Assembly (NCBI RefSeq): GCF_022747945.1
Contig: NZ_JALDST010000001.1
Location: 4,216,001-4,280,000 of the forward strand
Length of the DNA: 64,000 nucleotides
Direction of reading: 5' to 3'
Source: Micromonospora sp. R77
Lineage (GTDB): Bacteria; Actinomycetota; Actinomycetes; Mycobacteriales; Micromonosporaceae
Below, one piece after another: positions 28,329 through 39,047 of this stretch. The number at the start of each line of letters is the position of its first letter. Position 1 is the first letter of the stretch. The notes below the pieces were generated by a model. The model saw nothing but the letters and a program-made list of their open reading frames with translations. It was not told where the DNA came from and did not search any database. Made by a program: the position numbers and the translations under genes.

Positions 28329-29519
28329 ATGAAGGAATACCTCCTCGTCGCACTCGCCCTGCTCGGCGTGCTGATCCTCGGTGGCCTCAGCCTGGTGGTG
28401 CCTCGGCTGCGCCGGCGGCCCGAGCCGCCGCTGCCCGAGACGGAGGTCGACACCCGGGCCGAGGAGGACCTGGCCGGACCGCCCGTCGAAGCGGCGGAGT
28501 CCGACCTCTCCACCGGCATCCTGGTCGAGCCGCCACCGGTGGTCGAGGCGCCCGCGCCCACCATCGAGGTCCCCGAGCCCACCGCCGGCCGGCTGGTCCG
28601 GCTGCGCTCCCGGCTGTCCCGCTCGCAGAACGTCTTCGGCAAGGGCCTGCTCGGCCTGCTCAGCCGCGACCACCTCGACGAGGACACCTGGGAGGAGATC
28701 GAGGACAGCCTGATCACCGCGGACGTCGGCATCGACGCCACCCGGGACATCGTCGACCGGCTCCGCGAGCGCACCCGGGTGCTCGGCACCAAGTCGGCCA
28801 CCGAGCTGCGCGCCCTGCTCGCCGCCGAGCTGGTCAACGCCCTCGACCCCACCCTCGACCGCTCGCTGAACACCGCCGGCAAGGACGGCGTGCCCGCCGT
28901 GCTGCTGGTCGTCGGCGTCAACGGCGCTGGCAAGACCACCACCTGCGGCAAGATCGCCCGGGTGCTGATCGCCGACGGCCGTACCGTGCTGCTCGGCGCG
29001 GCCGACACCTTCCGCGCCGCCGCCGCCGACCAGCTGGAGACCTGGGGCGGTCGGGTCGGCGCGGAGACCGTCCGCGGGCCCGAGGCCGCCGACCCGGCCA
29101 GCGTCGCCTTCGACGCGGTCAAGCGGGGCATCGACACGGGAGTCGACACCGTGCTCATCGACACCGCCGGCCGGCTGCAGAACAAGGTCGGCCTGATGGA
29201 CGAGCTGGGCAAGGTCAAGCGGGTGGTGGAGAAGCACGGCCCGATCGACGAGACGCTGCTGATCCTCGACGCCACCACCGGCCAGAACGGCCTGGAGCAG
29301 GCCCGGGTCTTCACCGAGGTGGTGAACGTGACCGGCGTGGTGCTGACCAAGCTCGACGGCACCGCCAAGGGCGGCATCGTGATCGCCGTGCAGCGCAAGC
29401 TCGGCATCCCGGTGAAGCTCGTCGGCCTCGGCGAGGGCCCGGACGACCTGGCCCCGTTCGACCCGGCGCAGTTCGTCGACGCGCTGCTCGGTACCGAGCC
29501 GCTCGCCCGGGACGCGTAG
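28329..29519 (+). CDS. ftsY: signal recognition particle receptor FtsY
   Basis: FtsY docks SRP-ribosome complexes at the membrane. The 396-residue protein starts with a transmembrane helix (residues 4-25, LLVALALLGVLILGGLSLVV), the actinobacterial anchor. An acidic/proline-rich A domain follows (35-85). The NG GTPase domain has GVNGAGKTT (about 196-204), DTFRAAAADQL, DTAGR (278-282), TKLDG (340-344) and GEGPDDL. It pairs functionally with Ffh, encoded about 8 kb downstream. The 3' neighbour follows after 6 bp. Confidence 0.97.
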   Translation: MKEYLLVALALLGVLILGGLSLVVPRLRRRPEPPLPETEVDTRAEEDLAGPPVEAAESDLSTGILVEPPPVVEAPAPTIEVPEPTAGRLVRLRSRLSRSQNVFGKGLLGLLSRDHLDEDTWEEIEDSLITADVGIDATRDIVDRLRERTRVLGTKSATELRALLAAELVNALDPTLDRSLNTAGKDGVPAVLLVVGVNGAGKTTTCGKIARVLIADGRTVLLGAADTFRAAAADQLETWGGRVGAETVRGPEAADPASVAFDAVKRGIDTGVDTVLIDTAGRLQNKVGLMDELGKVKRVVEKHGPIDETLLILDATTGQNGLEQARVFTEVVNVTGVVLTKLDGTAKGGIVIAVQRKLGIPVKLVGLGEGPDDLAPFDPAQFVDALLGTEPLARDA

Positions 29520-29525
29520 CCTCGA

Positions 29526-30389
29526 GTGACGACCGACGATCGCGCCTACGGCGGGTGGCGCGACCCCAGCCACCTGTCGCCGCGCCTCGGGAGACCGTAC
29601 GTGACTTCGCAGGAGATCCCGCTGCACGGCGGGAACGTGAGCACCGTGGTCCGGGTGGGCGACACGGTCCGGCGCAATGCCGGCCCCTGGACCCCCTCGG
29701 TGCACGCCCTCCTGCGCCACCTGGAATACGTGGGCTTCACCGGGGCCCCCCGCGCGCTCGGCATGGACGAGCGCAACCGGGAGGTCCTGTCGTACCTGGA
29801 GGGGGAGTGCGGGGAATACCCGCTCGCCCCGCACTGGGTCACCGACGAGGCCCTGGTCACCGTGGCGACCATGCTGCGGATGTTCCACGACGCCCAGTAC
29901 GGCTTCACCCCGCCGCCGGGGGCGGTCTGGCGCTCGTTCGGCCCGCCCCCGCCGGACACCGAGGTGATCTGCCACCACGACGCCGCCCCGCACAACGTGA
30001 TCTGGCGGCCGGACGGCACGCTCGGGCTGATCGACTTCGACCTGGCCTCGCCGGGTGCCCGGATCTACGACGTGGCGTACGCGGCGTGGACCTGGGTGCC
30101 GATCTTCTCCGACCGGGACTCGATCACCCTCGGCTGGAAGCACCCGGACCGGCCGCGCCGGCTGCGGCTCTTCGCCGACGCGTACGGGCTGATCCCGCGG
30201 GACCGGCACCGGCTGATCCGGACCATCCGCAAGCGGATCGTCGACCACGTCGAGGGGATCCGCCGGATGGCGGCGGCCGGTGAGCCGGCGTTCGTCCGGA
30301 TCGTGCACAAGGGTCACCTCCGTCGCCCGATGCGCGACCTGCGGCTGCTCGACTACGAGCGGCACGCCCTGGAGCACGCGCTGCGCTGA
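29526..30389 (+). CDS. aminoglycoside phosphotransferase-fold kinase
   Basis: The 287-residue protein has the APH/ChoK-like kinase fold. The catalytic loop is CHHDAAPHNVIW (HxDxxxxN), and the metal-binding DFD is in LGLIDFDLASPG. The N-terminal part has GNVSTVVRVGDTVRR, where the invariant Lys of the nucleotide-binding lobe would be expected; here the position reads Arg. It follows ftsY by 6 bp and is probably cotranscribed with it. The substrate is unknown; resistance function should not be assumed. Confidence 0.85.
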   Translation: MTTDDRAYGGWRDPSHLSPRLGRPYVTSQEIPLHGGNVSTVVRVGDTVRRNAGPWTPSVHALLRHLEYVGFTGAPRALGMDERNREVLSYLEGECGEYPLAPHWVTDEALVTVATMLRMFHDAQYGFTPPPGAVWRSFGPPPPDTEVICHHDAAPHNVIWRPDGTLGLIDFDLASPGARIYDVAYAAWTWVPIFSDRDSITLGWKHPDRPRRLRLFADAYGLIPRDRHRLIRTIRKRIVDHVEGIRRMAAAGEPAFVRIVHKGHLRRPMRDLRLLDYERHALEHALR

Positions 30390-30403
30390 CGCTGCCCCGC
30401 CCC

Positions 30404-30435
30404 CGGAAAGAGTGGCCGAACGGCCACTCTTTCCG
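30404..30435. terminator. 15-bp perfect hairpin after the phosphotransferase gene
   Basis: CGGAAAGAGTGGCCG (30404-30418) pairs perfectly with 30421-30435 with only AA between the arms. It lies 15 bp after the phosphotransferase stop and separates the ftsY group from the nitrogen operon. The arm shares CGGAAAGxGTGGC with the longer palindrome at 40227-40292. Confidence 0.75.
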
Positions 30436-30460
30436 TTTCCGGGTTCCAAGATCGGCGTTC

Positions 30461-30497
30461 TTCACACGCCGGAAACAACCCGTCACGACCCGGAAAT
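30461..30497 (+). promoter_or_regulatory. candidate GlnR box upstream of amt
   Basis: The four half-sites TTCAC (30461), GAAAC (30472), GTCAC (30482) and GAAAT (30493) follow the actinobacterial GlnR pattern gTnAc-n6-GaAAc repeated twice. The outer spacings are exactly 6 nt, but the middle one is 5 nt. The site is 114 bp before the amt start. GlnR control of amt-glnK-glnD is established in Streptomyces; here it is inferred. Confidence 0.65.
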
Positions 30498-30610
30498 CGA
30501 GCGGTGTCGGTGAAGGAAACAGCCGCCGAGCAAGCTTCCGCGCATCCGGCGTACGGGCGACGCTGCCCCGGAAGCCGCGAAGGAGGGAACTTCACCTTTA
30601 GGAGGCCAGC

Positions 30611-32387
<1,777 letters not shown>

Positions 32388-32401
32388 CAGGAGCACCCCC
32401 G

Positions 32402-34711
32402 ATGACCTCGTTGATCAGGAAGAACGCGTCAGGACACCCCGGCGACGGCGACGCGAACCTCTTGATCAACGAGGTCGTCGGCCTGCCTGCGGGGGTGGGG
32501 GAGGGGGCGCGGGCGGCGCGGGCGGACGCGTTCGACCGGTGGTTGCGCGGGCTGCTGCCCGACCGGGGCGGGATCGCGCTGGTGGCGGTGGGCGGGCTGG
32601 GGCGGCGGGAGTGTGCCCCGTACGGGGACCTCGACCTGGTGCTGGTGCACGCGGGAGTGGCCGGGACGGACGAGCTGGCCGCCTCGCTCTGGTATCCGAT
32701 CTGGGACGCGGGCGTACGGCTGGACCACTCGGTGCGGACCGTCCCCGAGGCGCTCTCGGTGGCCCAGGACGACGTGAAGGTGGCCCTCGGGCTGCTCGAC
32801 GCCCGGTTCGTCGCCGGTGACCGCGCCCTCGCCGACCAGCTCATCCGGACCGCCACCGACCACTGGCGGCGGACCGCCGTCCGCCGGCTGCCCGGCCTGC
32901 GCGAGATCACCGCCGCCCGGTGGGCCGCCCACGGCGAACTCGCCTTCCTCCTCGAGGGCGACCTGAAGGAGGCCGCCGGCGGGCTGCGCGACGTCGGCAT
33001 CCTGCGCGCCATCGCCACCGCCAACGTCACCGACGCGCTGCGTCCCGCCGTCCGCGCCGCCCACCTGCGGCTGCTGGACACCCGAGACGCCCTGCACCAG
33101 CAGGTCGGCCGCCGGGTCGACCGGCTCGTCGCCCAGGAACGCGACGGCGTCGCCGCCCTGCTCGGCCTGCGCCAGACCCCGGCCGGCGGGAGCCCGCCCG
33201 ACCTGCGCGACGGGGACGTGCTGCTGCGCCGGGTCGCCGGGGACGCCCGTACCGTCCGGCACGCGCTCGACGACGCCTGGCGGGCCGCCGACCGGCTCCG
33301 CGCCGGCCGCCGCCGCGGCGGTGACGGACGGCCCGTCCGCCGCCCGTCGCCCGGGACGTCGTCGAACACGACGGGGAACTGGTGCTCGCCCGCACCGCCA
33401 TCGGCTCCCGCCCCGACCCGAGCCTGTCGCTGCGGGTCGCCGCCGCGGCGGCCGCCACCCGGCTGCCGATCTCCCGCGCCACCTGCGAGTGGCTCGCCGC
33501 GTACTGCCCGCCGCTGCCCGCGCCGTGGCCGCCCGCCGCCCGGGCCGCGCTGGTCACCCTGCTCGGCGCCGGTCCCGGCCTGGTGCCGGCCTGGGAGACC
33601 TGCGACCGGTACGGCCTCATCGACGGCTGGCTGCCCGAGTGGACCCGGCTGCGCAGCCTGCCCCAGCACAACCCGGTGCACCGCTTCACCCTGGACCGGC
33701 ACCTGGTGCAGACCGCGTACGAGGCGAGCCGGCACACCCGCGAGGTGGACCGCCCCGACCTGCTGCTGCTCGGCGCGTTCCTGCACGACATCGGGAAGGG
33801 ACTCCCCGGCGACCACAGCACCGTGGGCGCGCCCCTGGCCGAGGCGGTGGCCACCCGGATCGGCCTGCCCGAGGCGGAAGCGGCACTGATCGGCACGCTG
33901 GTCCGGCGGCACCTGCTCCTGCCCGACGTGGCCACCCGCCGGGACCTGTCCGACCCGAAGACCATCGCCGACGTGGCCGGCACGGTCGGCGACACCACCA
34001 CCCTCGACCTGCTGCACGCCCTGGTCCGCGCCGACGCCGCCGCCACCGGCCCGGCCGCCTGGTCGGACTGGAAGGGACGGCTGGTCGCCGAACTCGTCAC
34101 CCGGGTCCGGACCGCGCTGGACACCGGGGTGCTGCCCGCGCCGCCGGCCCCCGACCCGGCGCTGGTGGCGGGGCCGCTGCCGGTCGTACACCTGACCCCG
34201 GACCGGGTGGCGGTGGCCGCGGCGGACCGGCGTGGCCTGCTCGCGACGGTCGCCGGCTGCCTGGCCCTGCACCGGCTGGAGGTGCTCTCCGCGGACGCCA
34301 CCACGGTCGACGGCCGGGCCCTGGTCGAGTGCCGGGTGCAGCCCGCTACGGCCTCGCCCCCGACCCGGTCGCGCTCGGCAGCGACCTGCGCCGCGCCGTC
34401 GCCGGCGACGTCTCGGTCACCCAGCGGCTGCGCGGCCGGGCCCTCGCCGCCCGGGCCGACGGGGCCGCGCCCCGGGTGGTCTGGCACCGCGAGGCGGCCA
34501 CCGACGCGGTGCTGCTGAGTTGCGCGCCGCCGACGCGGCCGGCCTGCTCTACCGGGTCACCTGCGCGCTCGACGAGGCCGGCGCCCAGGTCCGCGCCGCC
34601 CGCATCTCCACCCTCGGCGGCGACGTGGTGGACGCCTTCTATCTCGTCGGCAACTGGCCCGACGACGCCACCCGCGCCCGCATCGAGACCGCCGTCCTCG
34701 CCGCCGTGTAA
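32402..34711 (+). CDS. glnD: PII adenylyl/uridylyltransferase GlnD, frameshifted three times
   Basis: GlnD modifies and de-modifies PII according to nitrogen status. The first frame holds the nucleotidyltransferase domain (VGGLGRREC and YGDLDLVLVH) and LEGDLKEAAGGLRDVG. The second frame runs from RDVVEHDGELVLA through the HD domain (GAFLHDIGKGLPGDHS). The third holds GLAPDPVALGSDLRR, and the last returns for the second ACT domain (AADAAGLLYRVTCALDEAGAQV). Breaks are near 33345 (CCC), 34343 (CCC) and 34517, and each is repaired by one added base. The repaired length is about 770 residues. The stop codon TAA belongs to a 58-bp repeat. The first ~25 codons overlap an inverted repeat, so a later GTG start (about 32492) is possible. 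Confidence 0.9.
32404..32476. repeat. imperfect inverted repeat overlapping the glnD 5' end
   Basis: GACCTCGTTGATCA (32404-32417) is the exact reverse complement of 32463-32476, and an inner CGCGTC/GACGCG pair (32425-32430, 32450-32455) extends the stem. It looks like an intergenic palindromic element rather than protein-coding sequence and could mask the translation start. Confidence 0.7.
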
Positions 34712-34763
34712 GGAGGGGCCCCCTGTTAACGCCTCGCGAGGTGCAGGGGCCCCTGCTTAACAC
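34706..34763 (+). repeat. 58-bp GGGGCCCC intergenic repeat, copy A
   Basis: This element starts GTGTAAGGAGGGGCCCC and ends GGGGCCCCTGCTTAACAC. It is exactly 58 bp, as are the other two copies. Its TAA at 34709-34711 is the glnD stop codon. The inner part forms CCTCGCGAGG. Confidence 0.85.
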
Positions 34764-34927
34764 CGGGCCCTACGCGCGGGGGCGTAGCGGGAGGGCCGCC
34801 TGTCGGGCGATGTGCGGTGGGCCGGCGGGCGGGATGCTGGCTCATGGCGGGCCGGGTGGGCGATGCTCGGAGCGGTGCGTCGCGTGGCGCGTTGAGCCGT
34901 CGGCCGAGCCGGGTGAGGAGGGGGCGC

Positions 34928-36052
34928 GTGGGCGGGGATCGAGCGGTCGCCTGGCGGGACCGGCTCGCCGACGCCCTCCTCGCCCTGGTGCTGCTCGGCG
35001 TCGGGCTGGTCGGCACCGGGGCGGCCGCCGCCAACGCGGGCGTCGGCACCGGCCGGGGCACCTACCCGCTGGTGGTGGTGGCCGCGCTGGCCCTGGCGGT
35101 GCGCCGGCTCCGGCCCCTGGTCACCCTCGGGGTGGTCACCGCGGCGACCACGGCCTACCTGGTGCTCGGCCACCCGTACGGGCCGATCCTGCTGTCCCTC
35201 CTGGTCGCGGTCTACACGGTCGCCGCCGGCCTGCCGCTGCGCACCGGGGCGGTGGCCGGCGGGGTCGCCCTCGCGGCGCTGCTGCTGCACGTGGTGGTCG
35301 GGGTACGCCCACCCGGGCTGCTCGGCGCGATGCCAACGGCGGCCTGGGTGGTGGTGCCGTTCGCGGTCGGCACCACGGTCCGGCTGGTACGGGAGGGCGC
35401 CGCCCGGAGCCGGGTCGACGAGGCCCGCCGACTGGCCGACGCCGAGCGGCTGCGGGTCGCCCGGGAGGTGCACGACGTGGTCGGGCACGGCCTCGCCGCG
35501 ATCCACCTGCAGGCGGAGGTCGCGCTGCACCTGCTGGCGCGCAGACCCGAGCAGGCCGAGGCGGCGCTCACCGCGATCAGCCGCACCAGCAAGGAGGCGC
35601 TGGACGAGCTGCGGGTCACCCTCACCGTGGTCCGGCGGGACGAGCCGACCGACGAGCGGGCCCCGACCCCCGGACTGGCCCAGCTGCCCCGGCTGCGGGA
35701 GCGGCTGGCCGGCGCGGGATTGCCGGTCACCGTGGCGGTCACCGGGGAGCCCCGGGTGCTGCCGGTCGCCGTGGACCTGGCCGCGTACCGGATCGTGCAG
35801 GAGTCCCTGACCAACGTGCTGCGGCACGCCGGCCCGGCCACCGCCACCGTCCGGCTCCACCACGCCCGTTCCGCCGTGCAGGTGGAGGTGACCGACACCG
35901 GTCGGGGGTCGGTCGGTGACCCGGACGCCGGCTCCGGCCTGGCCGGGATGCGGGAACGGGTGACCGCGCTGGGCGGCACCTTCACCGCCGGCCCCGCACC
36001 CGGCGGCGGTTTCCGGGTGTCCGCGACCCTGCCCGTGAAGGAGGCTCAGTGA
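34928..36052 (+). CDS. sensor histidine kinase, NarL-type partner (HisKA_3)
   Basis: The GTG at 34928 with GGAGGGG upstream gives 374 residues. An upstream ATG in frame at 34817 would add an arginine-rich stretch without obvious function. Four or five transmembrane helices (residues ~10-140) form the sensor. The dimerisation/phosphoacceptor region has REVHDVVGHGLAAIHLQ with His182. The ATPase domain shows RIVQESLTNVLRHAG (N box) and GSGLAGMRERV (G box). There is no large extracellular loop, as in DesK-like kinases. The stop overlaps the response regulator start (GTGA). The signal is unknown. Confidence 0.9.
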   Translation: MGGDRAVAWRDRLADALLALVLLGVGLVGTGAAAANAGVGTGRGTYPLVVVAALALAVRRLRPLVTLGVVTAATTAYLVLGHPYGPILLSLLVAVYTVAAGLPLRTGAVAGGVALAALLLHVVVGVRPPGLLGAMPTAAWVVVPFAVGTTVRLVREGAARSRVDEARRLADAERLRVAREVHDVVGHGLAAIHLQAEVALHLLARRPEQAEAALTAISRTSKEALDELRVTLTVVRRDEPTDERAPTPGLAQLPRLRERLAGAGLPVTVAVTGEPRVLPVAVDLAAYRIVQESLTNVLRHAGPATATVRLHHARSAVQVEVTDTGRGSVGDPDAGSGLAGMRERVTALGGTFTAGPAPGGGFRVSATLPVKEAQ

Positions 36053-36705
36053 TCACCGTGCTGCTCGCCGACGACCAGGACCTGGTCCGGATCGGGCTGC
36101 GTGCCCTCGTGGAGAGCGAGGACGACCTGGCCGTGGTGGGGGAGGCCGCCGACGGGCTCGACGCGGTCGCGCTGACCCGGCGGGTACGCCCCGACGTGGT
36201 GCTGATGGACGTCCGGATGCCCGGGGTGGACGGCATCGAGGCGACCCGGCGCATCGTCGCGGACCCGGAGCTGGCCGGCACCCGGGTGGTCGTGCTGACC
36301 ACCTTCGAGCTGGACGAGTACGTCTTCGACGCGCTCCGGCACGGCGCCAGCGGCTTCCTCACCAAGGACACCCGGCCGGCGGAGCTGCTGCGGGCGATCC
36401 GGCTGGTCGCCGAGGGGGAGGCGCTGCTGTCGCCGTCGGTGACCCGGCGGGTGGTCCGGGAGTTCGCCCACCGGCCGGCCCGGGTGCCTCGCCCGCATCC
36501 CCGCCTCGGCACGCTCACCGACCGGGAGCGGGAGGTGGTGGCGCTGGTCGGGGAGGGACTGAGCAACGCCGAGATCGCCGAGCGGTTGGTGGTCAGCCCG
36601 GCGACGGCGCGTACCCACGTGAGCCGGGCCATGGTGAAGCTGGCCGCGCGGGACCGCGCCCAGCTGGTGGTCTTCGCGTACCAGTCGGGGTTGGTCGTCT
36701 CGTGA
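36049..36705 (+). CDS. NarL/FixJ-family response regulator
   Basis: The 218-residue protein has a receiver domain (ADDQDLVRIGL, phospho-acceptor Asp54 in LMDVRMPG, and the Lys in FLTKD). A LuxR-type helix-turn-helix follows (LTDREREVVALVGEGLSNAEIA, VSPATARTHVSRAMVKL). It is translationally coupled to the kinase gene. The targets are not obvious; no palindrome upstream of the pair stands out apart from the 58-bp repeat. Confidence 0.95.
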   Translation: MITVLLADDQDLVRIGLRALVESEDDLAVVGEAADGLDAVALTRRVRPDVVLMDVRMPGVDGIEATRRIVADPELAGTRVVVLTTFELDEYVFDALRHGASGFLTKDTRPAELLRAIRLVAEGEALLSPSVTRRVVREFAHRPARVPRPHPRLGTLTDREREVVALVGEGLSNAEIAERLVVSPATARTHVSRAMVKLAARDRAQLVVFAYQSGLVVS

Positions 36706-36832
36706 TCACGCCGGGGGCCGGGCGTGGGCCGGCTCGGAGCGGAGGTACGGGCGGCGGGCTACCCTAACGGTGGTCGGGCCCGTTCGCCCGGCCGCCTGTG
36801 CCCGCCGGAACACTGACAAACGGGATGTTCGT

Positions 36833-38389
36833 GTGTTTGACACCTTGAGTGACCGCCTGTCCGGGATCTTCACCAAGCTCCGCGGCAAGGGCCGGCTCAC
36901 CGACGCCGACATCGACGCCACCGCGCGCGAGATCCGCATGGCGCTGCTGGAGGCCGACGTCGCCCTGCCGGTGGTCAAGGGCTTCATCGCGAACGTCAAG
37001 GAGCGCGCCCGCAGCTCCGAGGTCTCCCAGGCGCTCAACCCGGCCCAGCAGATCGTCAAGATCGTCAACGAGGAGCTGATCAACGTCCTCGGCGGCGAGG
37101 GCCGGCGGCTCCAGTTCGCCAAGCAGCCCCCGACGGTGATCATGCTGGCCGGCCTCCAGGGTTCCGGCAAGACCACCCTCGCCGGCAAGCTCGCCCGCTG
37201 GCTCAAGGCCCAGGGCCACCAGCCCATGCTGGTCGCCGCCGACCTGCAGCGTCCCAACGCCGTCGGTCAGCTCCAGGTGCTCGGTGGCCGCGCCGGCGTC
37301 GAGGTGTACGCCCCGGAGCCCGGCAACGGCACCGGCGACCCGGTGCAGGTGGCGCGCGCCTCCATCGAGCACGCCAAGCGGGCCGCCCGGGACATCGTCA
37401 TCGTCGACACCGCCGGCCGCCTCGGCATCGACGCCGAGATGATGCAGCAGGCCGCCGACATCCGCGACGCGGTGAACCCGGACGAGGTCATCTTCGTCAT
37501 CGACGCGATGGTCGGTCAGGACGCCGTCCGCACCGCCGAGGCCTTCCGCGACGGCGTCGGCATCACCGGTGTCGTGCTGTCCAAGCTCGACGGCGACGCC
37601 CGAGGTGGCGCCGCGCTCAGCGTCCGGGAGGTCACCGGGCAGCCGATCCTCTTCGCCTCCACCGGCGAGAAGCTGGAGGACTTCGACGTCTTCCACCCCG
37701 ACCGGATGGCCAGCCGGATCCTCGGCATGGGCGACGTCCTCACTCTGATCGAGCAGGCCGAGCAGGCCTTCGACGCCGATCAGAAGGAGAAGATGACCGC
37801 CAAGCTGATGGGCGGCGAGCAGTTCACCCTGGAGGACTTCCTCGACCAGCTCATCGCGGTCCGCCGGATGGGCCCGATCGCCAACGTGCTGGCCATGATG
37901 CCCGGCATGGGGCAGATGAAGGACCAGCTCGCCGAGCTGGACGACAAGCACTTCGACCGGGTCACCGCGATCATCCGGTCGATGACCCCGGGCGAGCGGA
38001 CCAACCCGAAGATCATCAACGGCTCCCGGCGGGCCCGTATCGCCAACGGCTCCGGGGTCACCGTGATGGACGTGAACCAGCTGCTCAACCGCTTCACCGA
38101 CGCGCAGAAGATGATGAAGCAGATGGGCGGCATGATGGGCCTGCCCGGCGGCGGCCGACGCAAGGCGACCAAGTCCCCCAAGAACAAGCGCAAGGGCACC
38201 AAGGGCGGCAACCGGCCGCGCAGCGGGGCCGGCGCCGGCATGCCGGGCGGGTTCCCGGGCGGCATGCCGCAGCTCCCGCCGGGGATGGACCCGGGCGACC
38301 TGGCCGGCGGGCAGGGGCTGCCGCCCGGCTTCAAGCTCCCGAAGATCGACTTCAACAAGCTCGGCAAGGGCGACAACCGTCCCCGGTGA
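36833..38389 (+). CDS. ffh: signal recognition particle protein Ffh
   Basis: Ffh binds signal sequences and 4.5S RNA and delivers ribosomes to FtsY. The GTG at 36833 gives 518 residues. The NG domain has GLQGSGKTT (107-115), DLQRPNAVGQL, DTAGR (192-196), SKLDGDARGG and GEKLEDF. The methionine-rich M domain covers about residues 300-440 (MGPIANVLAMMPGMGQMKD, MMKQMGGMMGLPGGG). The C-terminal tail is a basic stretch followed by Gly/Pro/Met repeats (GGFPGGMPQLPPGM), longer than in E. coli but usual in actinomycetes. Confidence 0.97.
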   Translation: MFDTLSDRLSGIFTKLRGKGRLTDADIDATAREIRMALLEADVALPVVKGFIANVKERARSSEVSQALNPAQQIVKIVNEELINVLGGEGRRLQFAKQPPTVIMLAGLQGSGKTTLAGKLARWLKAQGHQPMLVAADLQRPNAVGQLQVLGGRAGVEVYAPEPGNGTGDPVQVARASIEHAKRAARDIVIVDTAGRLGIDAEMMQQAADIRDAVNPDEVIFVIDAMVGQDAVRTAEAFRDGVGITGVVLSKLDGDARGGAALSVREVTGQPILFASTGEKLEDFDVFHPDRMASRILGMGDVLTLIEQAEQAFDADQKEKMTAKLMGGEQFTLEDFLDQLIAVRRMGPIANVLAMMPGMGQMKDQLAELDDKHFDRVTAIIRSMTPGERTNPKIINGSRRARIANGSGVTVMDVNQLLNRFTDAQKMMKQMGGMMGLPGGGRRKATKSPKNKRKGTKGGNRPRSGAGAGMPGGFPGGMPQLPPGMDPGDLAGGQGLPPGFKLPKIDFNKLGKGDNRPR

Positions 38390-38405
38390 GCGTGTCGGTG
38401 ACGGA

Positions 38406-38440
38406 GGGCGACATCATCCTCCCCTAGGGTGATGTCGCCC
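38406..38440. terminator. hairpin after ffh
   Basis: GGGCGACATCA (38406-38416) pairs perfectly with TGATGTCGCCC (38430-38440) across a 13-nt loop, 17 bp after the ffh stop. It probably ends the ffh transcript before the Uma2 gene. Confidence 0.7.
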
Positions 38441-38456
38441 CCTGGAAGGAGATGTC

Positions 38457-39035
38457 ATGACCGCGGCCCCGATCCTGCCCGAACGGCACGAGTGGACGGT
38501 CGACGACCTCGGTGACCTGCCGAAGGACCTTCCGTACGAACTGATCAACGGAAGGTTGATCGTGCCGTCGCCCACTGCCCTGCACCAGGACCTCTGTGTC
38601 CGTCTACTGCTCGCCCTGGAAGTCAACTGCCCGCCGGAATACCTGGTCAGCATCGACCTGTCGATGCGGGTCGACCGGCGCAACGAGCCGCGCCCCGACG
38701 TGGTGGTCATCCGCCGCAAGCACGCCGGCCGCTCACCGGTCCCGGTCGAGGACGCGCTGCTCGCGGTCGAGGTGGTGTCGCCGACGTCCACCTTCCGCGA
38801 CATGTACGACAAGGCGAAGGTCTACGCGCACGCCGGCGTCCGCTCCTACTGGGTGGTCGACCCGCTCCAGGAGAAGATCGCCCTCACCGAGTACGTCCTC
38901 GGCGCGAACCGCGAGTACGAGCAGGTCAGCAACACCGAGGACCTGTTCGTCACCGAGACGCCCTGGAAGGTCTCCGTCGACCTGCCGGCGCTGACCGCCC
39001 GCCGTGACGCCCTGCTCGCCGCCGAGGACGACTGA
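38457..39035 (+). CDS. Uma2-family (DUF820) restriction endonuclease-like protein
   Basis: The 192-residue protein has the Uma2 fold of the PD-(D/E)xK nuclease superfamily. The family signature YELINGRLIV precedes a catalytic-type triad: Asp in RPDVVVI, Glu in AVEVVSPTS and Lys in YDKAKVYAHAGV. The closing segment is YWVVDP. Uma2 proteins are numerous in actinomycetes and cyanobacteria and their targets are unknown. The ATG at 38457 has GAAGGAG just upstream. No methyltransferase or other restriction partner is adjacent, so a classical restriction role is doubtful. Confidence 0.88.
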   Translation: MTAAPILPERHEWTVDDLGDLPKDLPYELINGRLIVPSPTALHQDLCVRLLLALEVNCPPEYLVSIDLSMRVDRRNEPRPDVVVIRRKHAGRSPVPVEDALLAVEVVSPTSTFRDMYDKAKVYAHAGVRSYWVVDPLQEKIALTEYVLGANREYEQVSNTEDLFVTETPWKVSVDLPALTARRDALLAAEDD

Positions 39036-39047
39036 TCCGGTAGGACT

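Noticed and set aside
29526..30389. Aminoglycoside resistance gene
   Set aside because: Only the general kinase fold is visible; it is coupled to ftsY and has no resistance-specific feature.
28182..30449. Minus-strand frame extending the PhoD-like gene upstream by more than 750 codons
   Set aside because: It is antisense to ftsY and the phosphotransferase. A good GGAGG and GTG at 28181 mark the true start.
34817..34927. N-terminal extension of the histidine kinase from ATG 34817
   Set aside because: The extension is Arg/Gly-rich without structure, while GTG 34928 has GGAGGGG at the right distance and begins just before the first helix.
38457..39035. Restriction-modification system around the Uma2 gene
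   Set aside because: No methyltransferase, specificity or helicase subunit lies beside it; Uma2 proteins usually occur alone.
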